From Rhodobacteraceae bacterium (ex Bugula neritina AB1) (GTDB lineage: Bacteria; Pseudomonadota; Alphaproteobacteria; Rhodobacterales; Rhodobacteraceae), in NCBI GenBank assembly GCA_001730095.1, contig MDLF01000085.1:96600-160599 (forward strand): 64,000 nt of DNA, written 5' to 3'. The notes below the pieces were generated by a model that searched no databases, was not told the DNA's origin, and was given only the letters and a program-made list of their open reading frames with translations. The translations under genes and the position numbers were made by a program. This document shows, piece after piece, positions 1 through 8,645 of the stretch. How positions within the stretch are numbered: position 1 is the first letter of the stretch; each line of letters opens with the position of its first letter.

Positions 1-1140
1 GGTTTCCCGCTGCCACAGCAGCTTGACCATCGGCATCGCCTGATCCAGCACCGCCTGCACTGCATCGGGGCCTTCGGAGCGGATCATATCGTCCGGGTCC
101 TTGCCCTCTGGCATGATGGCAAAGCGCAGGGACTTGCCCGCCTCCAATAGCGGCAACGCAAGATCAATCAGCCGCATCGCGGCGCGGATACCTGCCTTGT
201 CGCCATCCAGCGCAATGATCGGCTCATCCGACATCCGCCACAGCATCTGCAGCTGATTTTCGGTGATCGCAGTGCCCAGCGGTGCCACCGAGGACTGGAA
301 CCCGCCCTCAGCCAGCGCAATCACATCCATATAACCTTCGGCAACGACCAAAGTAGAGCCGCGCCCCGATGCAGAGCGCGCAGGACCATGATTGTAAAGG
401 CTGCGGCCTTTGTCGAACAGCTCAGTCTCGGGCGAATTCAGATATTTGGCGTTGTCATTGGGGTCCATTGCCCGGCCGCCAAAGGCAATCGCCCGGCCGC
501 GCGCATCCCGGATCGGGAACATGATCCGGTTGCGGAAGGTGTCATAGGGCTTGCCGCCCTTGTTCGAGGGTTTCGCCAGCCCCGCGCCGATGATCAGATC
601 CTCGGGCACGTTCTTGCCGCGCAGCGCATCCCACATGTTCTGCCAACCGTCAGGGGCAAAGCCGATTTCCCAACGGTCCAGCGCCTGCGCCGTCAGTCCA
701 CGGCGCTGCAGATAGGCGCGAGCGTCCCCTGCAGCACCCGTTTTCAGCTGCAAGCGGAAGAACTGCACTGCCTGCTCCATGACGTCAGCAAGCAAAGTCC
801 GGCGGTCCTGTTTTTCCTGCGCGCGCGGATCGCGTTTGGGCATCTCCATGCCTGCTTCCTGCGCCAGAATCTCCACCGCTTCCATGAAACCGACATTCTC
901 GGTTTCCTGGACAAACTTCAGCGCATCACCTTTTGCGTGACAGCCGAAGCAATAGTAAAAGCCCTTGCGATCCTCCACATGGAAAGACGCGGTCTTTTCG
1001 TGATGGAAAGGGCACGGGCTCCAAAAATCCCCTTTGCCCGGCTGCGACTTGCGCTGATCCCACATGACTTTGCGCCCGACAACATCAGAGATACTGATGC
1101 GGGTGCGCAATTCATCCAGAAAGCCAGGCGGCAATGACAT
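1..1140 (-). CDS. dnaG: DNA primase DnaG (3' end beyond window)
   Basis: DnaG makes the RNA primers for chromosome replication. The 380 visible residues begin MSLPPGFLDELR. They contain the CHC2 zinc ribbon (CPFHHEKTASF, then CFGC about 20 residues on), the primase core, and the first part of the Toprim domain (VVAEGYMDVIAL and the acidic IIALDGDKAG). The reading frame is open at base 1, so the rest of Toprim and the DnaB-binding C-terminus lie outside. The ATG at 1140 gives the family's usual short N-terminus before the zinc ribbon. Only one base separates it from the stop of the upstream small gene, so the two are probably co-transcribed. Confidence 0.96.
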   Translation of the reverse strand, partial: MSLPPGFLDELRTRISISDVVGRKVMWDQRKSQPGKGDFWSPCPFHHEKTASFHVEDRKGFYYCFGCHAKGDALKFVQETENVGFMEAVEILAQEAGMEMPKRDPRAQEKQDRRTLLADVMEQAVQFFRLQLKTGAAGDARAYLQRRGLTAQALDRWEIGFAPDGWQNMWDALRGKNVPEDLIIGAGLAKPSNKGGKPYDTFRNRIMFPIRDARGRAIAFGGRAMDPNDNAKYLNSPETELFDKGRSLYNHGPARSASGRGSTLVVAEGYMDVIALAEGGFQSSVAPLGTAITENQLQMLWRMSDEPIIALDGDKAGIRAAMRLIDLALPLLEAGKSLRFAIMPEGKDPDDMIRSEGPDAVQAVLDQAMPMVKLLWQRET

Positions 1141-1141
1141 A

Positions 1142-1480
1142 TCAGTTGGACTTCAGCTGTTTCTGCATCGCCTGGATCTGATCCCAGTTCTGCAGGCACT
1201 GTTCCTCGAACAGCGCACCAAGGTCGGTGTTCTTCAAGTCACGCCGCTTCAGTGTGTAAACGTGGCTTGCCAGTTGCGGGATCGCGTTTGAATAAGCATC
1301 GGGCCATTCCGGCTCGCTGTCCAGAATGACCTGCTCCACCTCTTCCTGCTTTACCCGGTCCAGCCGCGCCTGCTGCACTGCGGCCATGACCTGGCCCTGA
1401 TATTTGCAGCTTTGTTCTTTGGTTTCAGAAGCATAGGCCGGAGCCGCCAGCAAGGCGGCTGCAAAGGCGATGCGGATCAT
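1142..1480 (-). CDS. Small secreted/periplasmic protein of unknown function
   Basis: This 112-residue protein begins with a clear signal peptide (MIRIAFAAALLAAPAYA, likely cut after AYA). The mature part is about 95 residues, helical and charged, with two cysteines (SCKYQG and EEQCLQ) that could form a disulfide in the periplasm. I do not recognise a named family. The gene lies between soxG (37 bases upstream) and dnaG (1-base gap downstream), all on the minus strand. The tight spacing suggests dnaG transcription can begin upstream of it, but it does not reveal the function. Confidence 0.7.
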   Translation of the reverse strand: MIRIAFAAALLAAPAYASETKEQSCKYQGQVMAAVQQARLDRVKQEEVEQVILDSEPEWPDAYSNAIPQLASHVYTLKRRDLKNTDLGALFEEQCLQNWDQIQAMQKQLKSN

Positions 1481-1517
1481 AGATGCGCTCCGGGAATCAG
1501 TTGGTGATCCCCAGAGG

Positions 1518-2063
1518 TTACCCCCGCGCCGCGACAGCTTCCATCGCTGTTTTCAAATCATGCACAAGCGTTTTCGCCATTGAGCGGAACACCAGGATCT
1601 GAAGCGCCTGCGGGCCGGTCCTGGTGACCGAGGCCATCATGTGCTTCAGTTCGGTGCGCACGGTATACCTGCGCTTGAAAACCTGAGGCCGCAAATCCAC
1701 CGGCACCAGCCGCGCCAGCACGTCTTCGGCGCCATTGCCATCCAGCTTCACCACCGCCCAGGCATCGCTCTGATCGGTCAGCGCCGCATGTTTGCCCAGC
1801 TTGGCATCCGGCACCGGCCCCATCAGCAGCGCCATGTCCCGGCCAAACCAGACCGCGCGGCTGCCGGCCTTTCCGGTCGTCCGGTTCACAGCCGGAAAAG
1901 CCATGCCATGGGCGGATTCCAGCGCCTTGCTCAGCGCATCCTGCTGCTCTTTGAAGGGGGCAACGATCCACATATTGCCAGGCTGTTCCTCAGTCAGGCT
2001 CATTCCGCCGATAGTCACCGGCAGCAGCCCGTCGCAGGGGCTTTTTGCAGTCAGTTCAGCCAC
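1518..2063 (-). CDS. soxG: Sarcosine oxidase gamma subunit (SoxG)
   Basis: SoxG is the small gamma subunit of heterotetrameric sarcosine oxidase, which oxidatively demethylates sarcosine to glycine and passes the C1 unit to tetrahydrofolate. I chose the GTG at 2063 (VAELTAKSPC..., 181 residues). An AAGGAGG ribosome site lies just upstream, and the start overlaps the soxA stop by 8 bases, a common arrangement for coupled subunits. A longer ATG-started version (2126) would add 21 residues that are only the soxA tail read in another frame. The conserved middle (GMSLTEEQPGNMWIVAP and RAVWFGRDMALLMGP) fits the gamma family. Last gene of soxB-D-A-G. Confidence 0.9.
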   Translation of the reverse strand: MAELTAKSPCDGLLPVTIGGMSLTEEQPGNMWIVAPFKEQQDALSKALESAHGMAFPAVNRTTGKAGSRAVWFGRDMALLMGPVPDAKLGKHAALTDQSDAWAVVKLDGNGAEDVLARLVPVDLRPQVFKRRYTVRTELKHMMASVTRTGPQALQILVFRSMAKTLVHDLKTAMEAVAARG

Positions 2064-5001
2064 GGGCACGCCCTCCTTCAGGGTCAAAGAACACAGGTGA
2101 AACAACCTCGCACAGGGTGTCGACACCGCGCATATGATCGACCAGACGCACGGTTTCGCCGATGCGGTCCGGGCCTTCCTTCAGAAAGGCGAGGCCAATC
2201 GGATGACCCACAGTCGGTGAATAACCTGCCGAGGTCACATAGCCCTGGTCATAGATCCGCTCGACCGGGTCTCCGGGTGTGAACAGATGCGCACCGGCGG
2301 TGATTTCCTTGGCTGCGCCGACGGGTTTCAAACCCACCATGCGCATCCGGTCTTCGGCCATCAGGCCTTCGCGGGTAGACATCGCCTTGCCCAGAAAGGC
2401 CTTCTTCTTGGACATCATCCCCTGCAGACCAAGGTCAAAGGCGGTCACGGTGCCATTGATCTCGGCATGGGTAATCAACCCCTTCTCGATCCGCAGCACA
2501 TTGAGCGCCTCCATGCCATAGACGCCGCCGCCCATCGCTTCGGCCCGTTTCAGCAGTTCGCGGAACAAAGCGGCGCCAAAACGCGCAGGCACGGCAATCT
2601 CATAGGCATGCTCACCCGAGAAGGAGATCCGGAACAGCCGCCCCTTGACCCCCAGCACGGTCGCCTCGCCGCACCCCATAAAAGGCCAGGTCCCGCTGTT
2701 CACGTCCTCGTCCAAAAGACCGTTCAGCAGTTCCTGCGACTTCGGACCAGCCACAGCGAACTGCGCCCATTGCTCAGTCACCGAGGCAAAGCGCACGTCC
2801 CATTCCGGGTGCAGCACCTGAGAGACAAACTCCATATGCGCCATCACCTGTCCCGCCGCAGCGGTTGTGGTGGTCATCACAAAATGGGTCTCACCCAGCC
2901 GCGCGGTGGTGCCGTCATCCATGACAAAACCATCTTCGCGCAGCATCAGCCCATAGCGGACCTTGCCCACCTTCAGCGTGCTGAAGGTGTTGGTGTAGAG
3001 AAAGTCGAGGAACTTGCCCGCGTCGGCGCCCTGGATGTCGATCTTGCCCAGGGTGGAGACATCGCAGATGCCCACCGCATTGCGCACCAGCGTCACCTCG
3101 CGGTCGCAGGACTGGCGCCAATTGGTTTCACCCGGCTTGGGGTAATAGGCCGCACGGTACCACAGGCCCACCTCCAGCTGATGCGCTCCGCGGGTATCAC
3201 TCTCGCCATGCGAGGTCAGGAAGCGCTGCGGCTTCAAGCCCTCATCCACAGCCCCGGCGCCCATGGCGCCAATGGAAACCGGCACAAACGGCGGCCGGAA
3301 AGTAGTGGTGCCGGTTTCGGGAATGGTCCGACCTGTCGCATCTGCCAGCACCGCCAGTGCGGCAACGTTGGAGTTCTTGCCCTGATCCGTCGCCATGCCT
3401 TGGGTGGTGTAGCGCTTCATATGCTCGACCGAGCGGAAGTTCTCCACCGCCGCCTGTTTCACGTCCTTGACAGTCACGTCATTCTGGAAGTCAAGCCAGG
3501 CACGGCCTTTGCCCGGCACGGCCCACAGGGCGGCGATGCGGTAGGGATCATCCTCTGCATCCGGCAAATCAGCCGCAGCGGATTTCAGGCCCAGCGCCTC
3601 CACCACCTTGCCGGCAGCTTCAGCGCCTTCGCGCAGCGCGCCGGCAGTAGAGAAGGTGCCATTGCAGGCCCCAGCCGTGACCATCCCGGGCACGGCACCC
3701 TCAGCCGGAACAAAGGCCAGCGCCTCACGGTTCCATTGCGGGCGACTGTTCAGATGGCAGGTCAGATGCACAGAAGGGTTCCAGCCGCCGGACATTGCCA
3801 GACAGTCGGTCTGAACCTTCTCCTCGCCTTTTACTGAGCGCACAGTAATGCTCTCGATGCGCTGGCGGCCCGCACTGCCGCAAACCTGTGCTCCCTTGAT
3901 CACCTGATACGGGCCATCGACAGGCGCGTCATGGCGGCTGTCGATCACTGCGGCGATGTGAACACCGGCGTCATGCAGGTCGCGGGCGGTGCGGTGGGCC
4001 TGATCGTTGTTGGCAAACAGGGTCACCCGTTCACCCGGCGCTACTCCCCAGCGGTTCAGATAGGCACGCACCGCGCCCGCCATCATGATGCCGGGACGAT
4101 CATTGTTGCGGAACGCCACCGGACGCTCGATCGCGCCTGCTGCCAACACTGCATGCTTGGCCGCAATCCGCCAGAAGCATTCGCGCGGCAGATGGCTGCC
4201 CCGCAGCGAATGCCGCCGCGGCAGGTGGTGCGAGACCCGCTCCAGCGCGCCGTAGGTCCCCTGATCATAGGCACCGGTTACAGCAGTGCGGGTCATCAGC
4301 CGCACATTATCCATTGCCTCCAGCTCGGCCAGCACCTCAGCAGCCCATGCGTGGCCCGGCTTGCCGCCGATCTCCTCGCGTTCGGCCAGCAGGCGCCCCC
4401 CCATGCGGCTGTCCTCCTCCGCCAGGATCACATCCGCCCCGGCCCGGCCCGCAGTCAGCGCAGCCATCAGACCAGCAGGCCCGGAGCCGATCACCAGCAC
4501 GTCACAGAAGGCAAAGGCCTTCTCATAGGTGTCGCGGTCCGCCTCACCCGATAGCGCGCCCAGACCCGCAGCATTGCGGATCATCGGCTCATACAGCTTC
4601 TCCCAGAAGGCCGCAGGCCACATGAAGGTCTTGTAGTAGAACCCGGCGGTAAAGAACGGTGCCGCCAGATCGTTCACCGCCATCACGTCGCGCTCAACAG
4701 AGGGCCAGCAGTTCTGGCTGCGCGCTTCCAGCCCCTCGAACACCTCCTGCTGCGTGGCGCGGATGTTCGGGTCCTGCTCGCCCCCGGTGCCAATGGTCAC
4801 CAGCGCGTTTGGCTCCTCGCTGCCCGCCGTCAGCACCCCGCGCGGGCGGTGATACTTGAATGACCGCCCCATCAGATGCACATCATTTGCCAGCAGCGCC
4901 GAGGCCAGCGTGTCACCTTCCAGCCCCATCATGTGGCGGCCATTAAAGCCAAACGTGACCGGCTTAGCGCCCTGATTCAAACCTTTTCCGGGAAGCCTCA
5001 T
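2056..5001 (-). CDS. soxA: Sarcosine oxidase alpha subunit (SoxA)
   Basis: The largest subunit (981 residues, the usual length) binds NAD+ and tetrahydrofolate. The N-terminal 100 residues form the ferredoxin-like fold (FGFNGRHMMGLEGDTLASAL). A dinucleotide-binding pyridine-nucleotide oxidoreductase domain follows (VLVIGSGPAGLMAALTAGRAGA near residue 170). The C-terminal 370 residues are a GcvT-type aminomethyltransferase/folate domain (CDVSTLGKIDIQGADAGKFLD; SGEHAYEIAVPA), where the C1 unit from sarcosine becomes methylene-THF. The start overlaps the soxD stop by 4 bases (ATGA) and the stop overlaps soxG by 8 bases, so translation of the operon is coupled. Confidence 0.97.
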   Translation of the reverse strand: MRLPGKGLNQGAKPVTFGFNGRHMMGLEGDTLASALLANDVHLMGRSFKYHRPRGVLTAGSEEPNALVTIGTGGEQDPNIRATQQEVFEGLEARSQNCWPSVERDVMAVNDLAAPFFTAGFYYKTFMWPAAFWEKLYEPMIRNAAGLGALSGEADRDTYEKAFAFCDVLVIGSGPAGLMAALTAGRAGADVILAEEDSRMGGRLLAEREEIGGKPGHAWAAEVLAELEAMDNVRLMTRTAVTGAYDQGTYGALERVSHHLPRRHSLRGSHLPRECFWRIAAKHAVLAAGAIERPVAFRNNDRPGIMMAGAVRAYLNRWGVAPGERVTLFANNDQAHRTARDLHDAGVHIAAVIDSRHDAPVDGPYQVIKGAQVCGSAGRQRIESITVRSVKGEEKVQTDCLAMSGGWNPSVHLTCHLNSRPQWNREALAFVPAEGAVPGMVTAGACNGTFSTAGALREGAEAAGKVVEALGLKSAAADLPDAEDDPYRIAALWAVPGKGRAWLDFQNDVTVKDVKQAAVENFRSVEHMKRYTTQGMATDQGKNSNVAALAVLADATGRTIPETGTTTFRPPFVPVSIGAMGAGAVDEGLKPQRFLTSHGESDTRGAHQLEVGLWYRAAYYPKPGETNWRQSCDREVTLVRNAVGICDVSTLGKIDIQGADAGKFLDFLYTNTFSTLKVGKVRYGLMLREDGFVMDDGTTARLGETHFVMTTTTAAAGQVMAHMEFVSQVLHPEWDVRFASVTEQWAQFAVAGPKSQELLNGLLDEDVNSGTWPFMGCGEATVLGVKGRLFRISFSGEHAYEIAVPARFGAALFRELLKRAEAMGGGVYGMEALNVLRIEKGLITHAEINGTVTAFDLGLQGMMSKKKAFLGKAMSTREGLMAEDRMRMVGLKPVGAAKEITAGAHLFTPGDPVERIYDQGYVTSAGYSPTVGHPIGLAFLKEGPDRIGETVRLVDHMRGVDTLCEVVSPVFFDPEGGRARG

Positions 5002-5267
5002 TTCTCACCTCCCAGCCCGGCCTCGGAGGCCAGCTCTACGTCCAGAATCTCATGGGTTGCTGTATTGCGGGTCACTTTCAACCAGGAACCGCAGCCCAAT
5101 TCGTGATACCACAGCTCATCCAGCGGCCCTGCCGGGTTTTCACGCAGATTCACATGTTCATGCCAGGTCTCCAGATCCGCACCCTCAGCCGGGCGCACCA
5201 GAGCGGCGCCTTTGTAATAGAATTCGCGGCGGTCTCTTTCACCGCAGAGCGGACAGGCAATCCTCAT
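4998..5267 (-). CDS. soxD: Sarcosine oxidase delta subunit (SoxD)
   Basis: This 89-residue zinc-binding delta subunit helps bring alpha and beta together. The zinc ligands are visible as CPLCGERD at residues 5-12, with HEL-GCGSWL near residues 55-61. Its size and the conserved stretch WHEHVNLRENPAGPLDELWYHE match the family. It lies between soxB (about 90 bases upstream, with a hairpin in the gap) and soxA (4-base ATGA overlap). It has no enzymatic activity of its own in characterised complexes. Confidence 0.96.
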   Translation of the reverse strand: MRIACPLCGERDRREFYYKGAALVRPAEGADLETWHEHVNLRENPAGPLDELWYHELGCGSWLKVTRNTATHEILDVELASEAGLGGEK

Positions 5268-5281
5268 GACCAGCGCCCTTT

Positions 5282-5339
5282 CATCTTTGCAAAAATACTC
5301 CGGGGGTGAGGCCGCAAGGCCGAGGGGGCAGCGCCCCCT
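5282..5339 (-). repeat. Intercistronic hairpin with GAGTATTT...TGAAAGGGC module (soxB-soxD gap)
   Basis: On the minus strand the soxB-soxD gap carries a GC-rich stem (AGGGGGC, loop, GCCCCCT at 5323-5339) and a smaller GGCC-GCAA-GGCC stem. These are followed by GGAGTATTTTTGCAAAGATG and then AAAGGGC. Nearly the same word, GAGTATTT-N-AAA-N-TGAAAGGGC, occurs on the plus strand at 20326-20349 between glpX and recJ. It could be a dispersed element, an attenuator, or an RNA processing/stability site that sets the subunit ratio. Function is inferred. Confidence 0.5.
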
Positions 5340-5357
5340 GCTGCGGCAGAGATGAAA

Positions 5358-6611
5358 TCAATGCAAGTTATGCTGCGCACCGGTTCCCTCCTCATCCATC
5401 AGGCCCACGCCGCTGCGGAAGCGGTCCAGCTTCAGTTTCGTCGCCGCCCCATGCGGCCGGTCCGTGGCAATCAGATGCGCATAGACATGGCCTGAGCCCG
5501 GTGTCGCCTTGAAACCGCCGTAGCACCAGCCGCAATTCAGGTAGAGACCATCAACGGGTGAATGGTCGATGATGGGCGAGCCGTCCGGCGTCATATCCAT
5601 GATGCCGCCCCAACTGCGCAGCAGCCTGGCCTTACTAAGGGCCGGAACCATCGCCACAAAGCTTTCCATTGTATGCTCCACCATCGGCAGGTTGCCCCGC
5701 GCGGCATAGGAGCTGTAGAAATCCAGATAGCTGCCAAACACCATGCCGCCCTTGTCGGACTGGCTGATGTACAGATGCCCCTCGGCAAAGGTGATCACGT
5801 GATCAACGATTGGTTTCAACCCTTCAGAGACAAAGGCCTGCAGGACGTGGCTCTCGATCGGCAGGGTTAGACCAGCCATTGCCGCCACCTGACCCGACCG
5901 TCCCGCTGCCGCCAGCGCCACCTTCTTGGCCCGGATGGGACCGCGGGCGGTCTGCACCCCGATCACTTTGCCGCCTTCCACGTCAATGCCGGTCACTTCG
6001 CAGTTCTGGATCAGATCGACGCCGCGCATGTCAGCGCCGCGGGCATAGCCCCAGGCCACAGCATCGTGGCGCGCAGTGCCGGCCCGGCGCTGCATCAGCC
6101 CGCCCATGATCGGGAAACGGTTGTTGTCATAGTTCAGGAACGGGGCCAGCTCACGCACCCGCTCGCGGCTCAGAAGTTCGGCATCATCCCCCTGATTGAT
6201 AATCGCATTGCCCCGGCGCACCGCCGCGTCGCGCTGGCCGTCATTGTGGAACAGATTGATGATCCCGCGCTGGGACATCATTGCGTTGTAGTTCAGGTCC
6301 TGCTCCATCCTCTCCCACAGTTTCAGAGAGTGGGAGTAGAACTCGGAATTGCCCGGCAGATAATAGTTGGCCCGCACAATGGTGGTGTTGCGCCCCACAT
6401 TGCCGCCGCCAAGATATCCCCTCTCCAGCACCGCAACATTGGTGATGCCATGCTCTTTGGCCAGGTAATAGGCCGTCGCCAGCCCGTGGCCGCCGCCGCC
6501 GATGATCACGACATCATATTCGGATTTGGGCTCAGGGTCCCGCCAATGAGGTTTCCACCCCTTGTTTCCGGTGAGCCCCTCCTTGAGCACACGCCAGCCC
6601 GAAAACCGCAT
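5358..6611 (-). CDS. soxB: Sarcosine oxidase beta subunit (SoxB)
   Basis: The catalytic flavoprotein subunit (417 residues) oxidises sarcosine at a non-covalent FAD and carries the covalent FMN at the interface with alpha. The Rossmann motif is YDVVIIGGGGHGLATAYYLA near residues 33-52, followed by VLERGYLGGGNVGRN. GTARHDAVAWG supplies the family's conserved His region for flavin attachment. The C-terminus has the substrate-side segment NCGWCYGGFKATPGSG. I use the ATG at 6611 (MRFSGWRVLKEGL), preceded by GGGAGGG; the longer TTG-started frame adds only six residues. First gene of the sox operon; its promoter should lie in 6612-6820. Confidence 0.96.
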   Translation of the reverse strand: MRFSGWRVLKEGLTGNKGWKPHWRDPEPKSEYDVVIIGGGGHGLATAYYLAKEHGITNVAVLERGYLGGGNVGRNTTIVRANYYLPGNSEFYSHSLKLWERMEQDLNYNAMMSQRGIINLFHNDGQRDAAVRRGNAIINQGDDAELLSRERVRELAPFLNYDNNRFPIMGGLMQRRAGTARHDAVAWGYARGADMRGVDLIQNCEVTGIDVEGGKVIGVQTARGPIRAKKVALAAAGRSGQVAAMAGLTLPIESHVLQAFVSEGLKPIVDHVITFAEGHLYISQSDKGGMVFGSYLDFYSSYAARGNLPMVEHTMESFVAMVPALSKARLLRSWGGIMDMTPDGSPIIDHSPVDGLYLNCGWCYGGFKATPGSGHVYAHLIATDRPHGAATKLKLDRFRSGVGLMDEEGTGAQHNLH

Positions 6612-6699
6612 GTCGTCCCTCCCCGTCAATTCACTTTCGCTGGCCGGAAAAACTCCGTCCCGGCCCTGGCCGCATTGCTACCCGCTTTCACGTGCTACT

Positions 6700-6717
6700 C
6701 CTAGTCCCAAGACTAGG
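6700..6717. promoter_or_regulatory. Perfect inverted repeat upstream of soxB
   Basis: CCTAGTC-CCAA-GACTAGG is a perfect 7-base-arm dyad 89 bases upstream of the soxB ATG, in the only non-coding gap between gdh and the sox operon. It could be an operator for a sarcosine/betaine-responsive regulator or a leader hairpin. No regulator gene is adjacent. Confidence 0.35.
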
Positions 6718-6817
6718 GCTACGGCACTTCAGCATGGCTTTGCCGCAAATCACATTAACTATTCACTTATGTCTAGTGCTAATTGCGACGGCAGATGACG
6801 CAATGTGGATCAGTGCC

Positions 6818-6850
6818 AAGAAAACAGGGCAGAGAGTTTCCCCTCTGCCC
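6818..6850 (-). terminator. Rho-independent terminator of the glutamate dehydrogenase gene
   Basis: On the minus strand an 8-bp stem (GGGCAGAG / CTCTGCCC, 8-base loop) is followed by TGTTTTCTTGG, 30 bases after the dehydrogenase stop. Stem plus T-rich tract fits an intrinsic terminator that separates this gene from soxB. Confidence 0.65.
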
Positions 6851-6880
6851 CGCCAGTCATTTGCCACTCTTCAAGCCCGG

Positions 6881-8311
6881 TCAGAGCCCCTTGGCGTGAT
6901 AGCTTTTGGCGACCTTGTCGATCGACACCAGATAGGCGGCAGTACGCAGGTCGGTGACATCATCGCGGCTGTGCCAGACTTCGCGCATCGACTGGTAGGC
7001 CGCCCGCATGGTGTCATCCAGACCGGAGCGCACCAGTTCCAGCTCACCTGCGCCTTTCAGATACTTGTCCTTAAAGTCAGGCGACATCGACCAGGTATTG
7101 CCCAGAACATCGTCCAGGCGCTGCAGCTCGTCGATCACCAGCTGATGGCGCGCCTCTTCCTGGCGGCGCTGCATGCGGCCGAAACGGATATGGCTCAGGT
7201 TCTTCACCCACTCAAAGTAGGATACGGTCACACCGCCTGCATTGGCATACATGTCGGGTATGATCACACAGCCTTTGTCGCGCAGGATTTCATCCGCGCC
7301 GGCAGTCACAGGGCCATTCGCCGCCTCAATGATCAACGGCGCTTTGACACGTTCAGCATTGGACAGGTTGATCACCCCTTCCAGGGCCGCCGGGATCAGG
7401 ATGTCGCACTCCTCCTCCAGCAGAACGGAGCCATCTTCCATGTACTGCGCATCCGGGTAGCCCGACACACCGCCGTGCTTGACAATCCAATTGCGCACCG
7501 CCTCTACGTCCAGGCCATCTGCACTGAACAGACCGCCGTCGCGTTCAATGATCCCGGTAATCAGCGACCCGTCTTCCTCGGACAGGAACTTGGCTGCGTG
7601 GTAACCCACATTGCCGAGCCCCTGGACAATGACCCGCTTGCCATCCAATTTCCCTGTCAGCCCGGCTGCAGCCTTGTCTTCCTCATAGCGGAAGAACTCT
7701 CGCAGCGCGTATTGCACACCGCGACCCGTCGCCTCGACACGGCCAGCGATACCACCTGCGTTCAGCGGCTTGCCGGTGACACAGGCCTTGGCGTTGATGT
7801 CAGTTGTATTCATCCGCGCATATTGGTCTGCAATCCAGGCCATCTCGCGCTCGCCGGTGCCCATATCGGGCGCAGGCACGTTTTGCGACGGGTTGATCAG
7901 ATCGCGCTTGGCCAGTTCGTAAGCAAAGCGGCGGGTGATCAGCTCCAGTTCATGTTCCTCGTACTCGCGCGGATCAATGCACAAGCCGCCCTTGGAGCCA
8001 CCGAACGGTGCCTCAACCAAGGCGCATTTATAGGTCATCAGCGCCGCCAGCGCCTCGACCTCATCTTGATTTACACCGGTGGCATAGCGGATACCGCCCT
8101 TTACGGGCTCCATATGCTCGGAATGCACCGACCGGTAACCGACAAATGTATGCATGGAACCGCGCAGGCGCACACCAAAGCGCACTGTATAGGTCGCATT
8201 GCACACTCTGATCTTCTCTTCCAGCCCCGGCGGCAGGTCCATCAGTTTTACCGCCCGGTTAAACATCAGGTCCACGCTCTCGCGGAAGCTCGGCTCTGTG
8301 CGGCTGCTCAT
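6881..8311 (-). CDS. Glu/Leu/Phe/Val-type dehydrogenase (glutamate dehydrogenase)
   Basis: This 476-residue enzyme of the amino-acid dehydrogenase family probably interconverts glutamate and 2-oxoglutarate plus ammonium. The substrate-binding domain holds PVKGGIRYATGVNQDEVEALA and the catalytic-lysine region TYKCALVEAPFGGSKGG. The cofactor domain has the Rossmann motif VQGLGNVG, and the dimerisation region is IIPDMYANAGGVTVSYFEW. I choose the ATG at 8311 (MSSRTEPSF), preceded by GGAGAA at good spacing, over the ATG eight codons upstream. NAD versus NADP specificity cannot be read with confidence. It is divergent from the Tad-like genes. Confidence 0.93.
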   Translation of the reverse strand: MSSRTEPSFRESVDLMFNRAVKLMDLPPGLEEKIRVCNATYTVRFGVRLRGSMHTFVGYRSVHSEHMEPVKGGIRYATGVNQDEVEALAALMTYKCALVEAPFGGSKGGLCIDPREYEEHELELITRRFAYELAKRDLINPSQNVPAPDMGTGEREMAWIADQYARMNTTDINAKACVTGKPLNAGGIAGRVEATGRGVQYALREFFRYEEDKAAAGLTGKLDGKRVIVQGLGNVGYHAAKFLSEEDGSLITGIIERDGGLFSADGLDVEAVRNWIVKHGGVSGYPDAQYMEDGSVLLEEECDILIPAALEGVINLSNAERVKAPLIIEAANGPVTAGADEILRDKGCVIIPDMYANAGGVTVSYFEWVKNLSHIRFGRMQRRQEEARHQLVIDELQRLDDVLGNTWSMSPDFKDKYLKGAGELELVRSGLDDTMRAAYQSMREVWHSRDDVTDLRTAAYLVSIDKVAKSYHAKGL

Positions 8312-8390
8312 AAAAAATTCTCCGTGCTCAAACATCGACTCGCTGCCGATGATGCTCTCACTCTATGCAGAGAAGCTTAAGGAGTGCGAC

Positions 8391-8416
8391 CTTTTTGACC
8401 CTTTTCGATCAAAAAG
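8391..8416. promoter_or_regulatory. Inverted repeat in the gdh / tad divergent promoter region
   Basis: CTTTTTGA-N10-TCAAAAAG is a perfect 8-base-arm dyad, 80 bases upstream of the dehydrogenase start and about 230 bases upstream of the TadG-like start. Its place in an otherwise AT-rich 330-base intergenic region (8312-8645) makes it a candidate operator, most likely for the dehydrogenase promoter. The binding protein is unknown. Confidence 0.4.
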
Positions 8417-8645
8417 ATTCGCATCCCTGCGACCGCGCAAGTTTCACCCGTGCCGTTCAGGCGATTGTTCCGCCTTTCGCCACAACATCGTGAAATCGCC
8501 CAAGATTAGAATTTCCACGCAATACAATCGCGAGCAATTTGACCCATTTCCGCCGCAATTCCGCCCATTTTACCAAGCAATAATTAATGGAATTCCGCTG
8601 CAGAAGCCGGGCTGGCCTGTTCCCCAGCCGCAAGGGGGTATTTAG

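Noticed and set aside
2287-3837. 516-codon plus-strand frame opposite soxA
   Set aside because: The minus strand encodes a full-length SoxA with all domains; the plus frame is His/Gln/Arg-rich shadow sequence.
6692-8380. Long plus-strand open frame of 562 codons opposite the glutamate dehydrogenase gene
   Set aside because: It is the antisense of a clear dehydrogenase gene; in high-GC DNA such shadow frames are common, and it has no motif or ribosome site.
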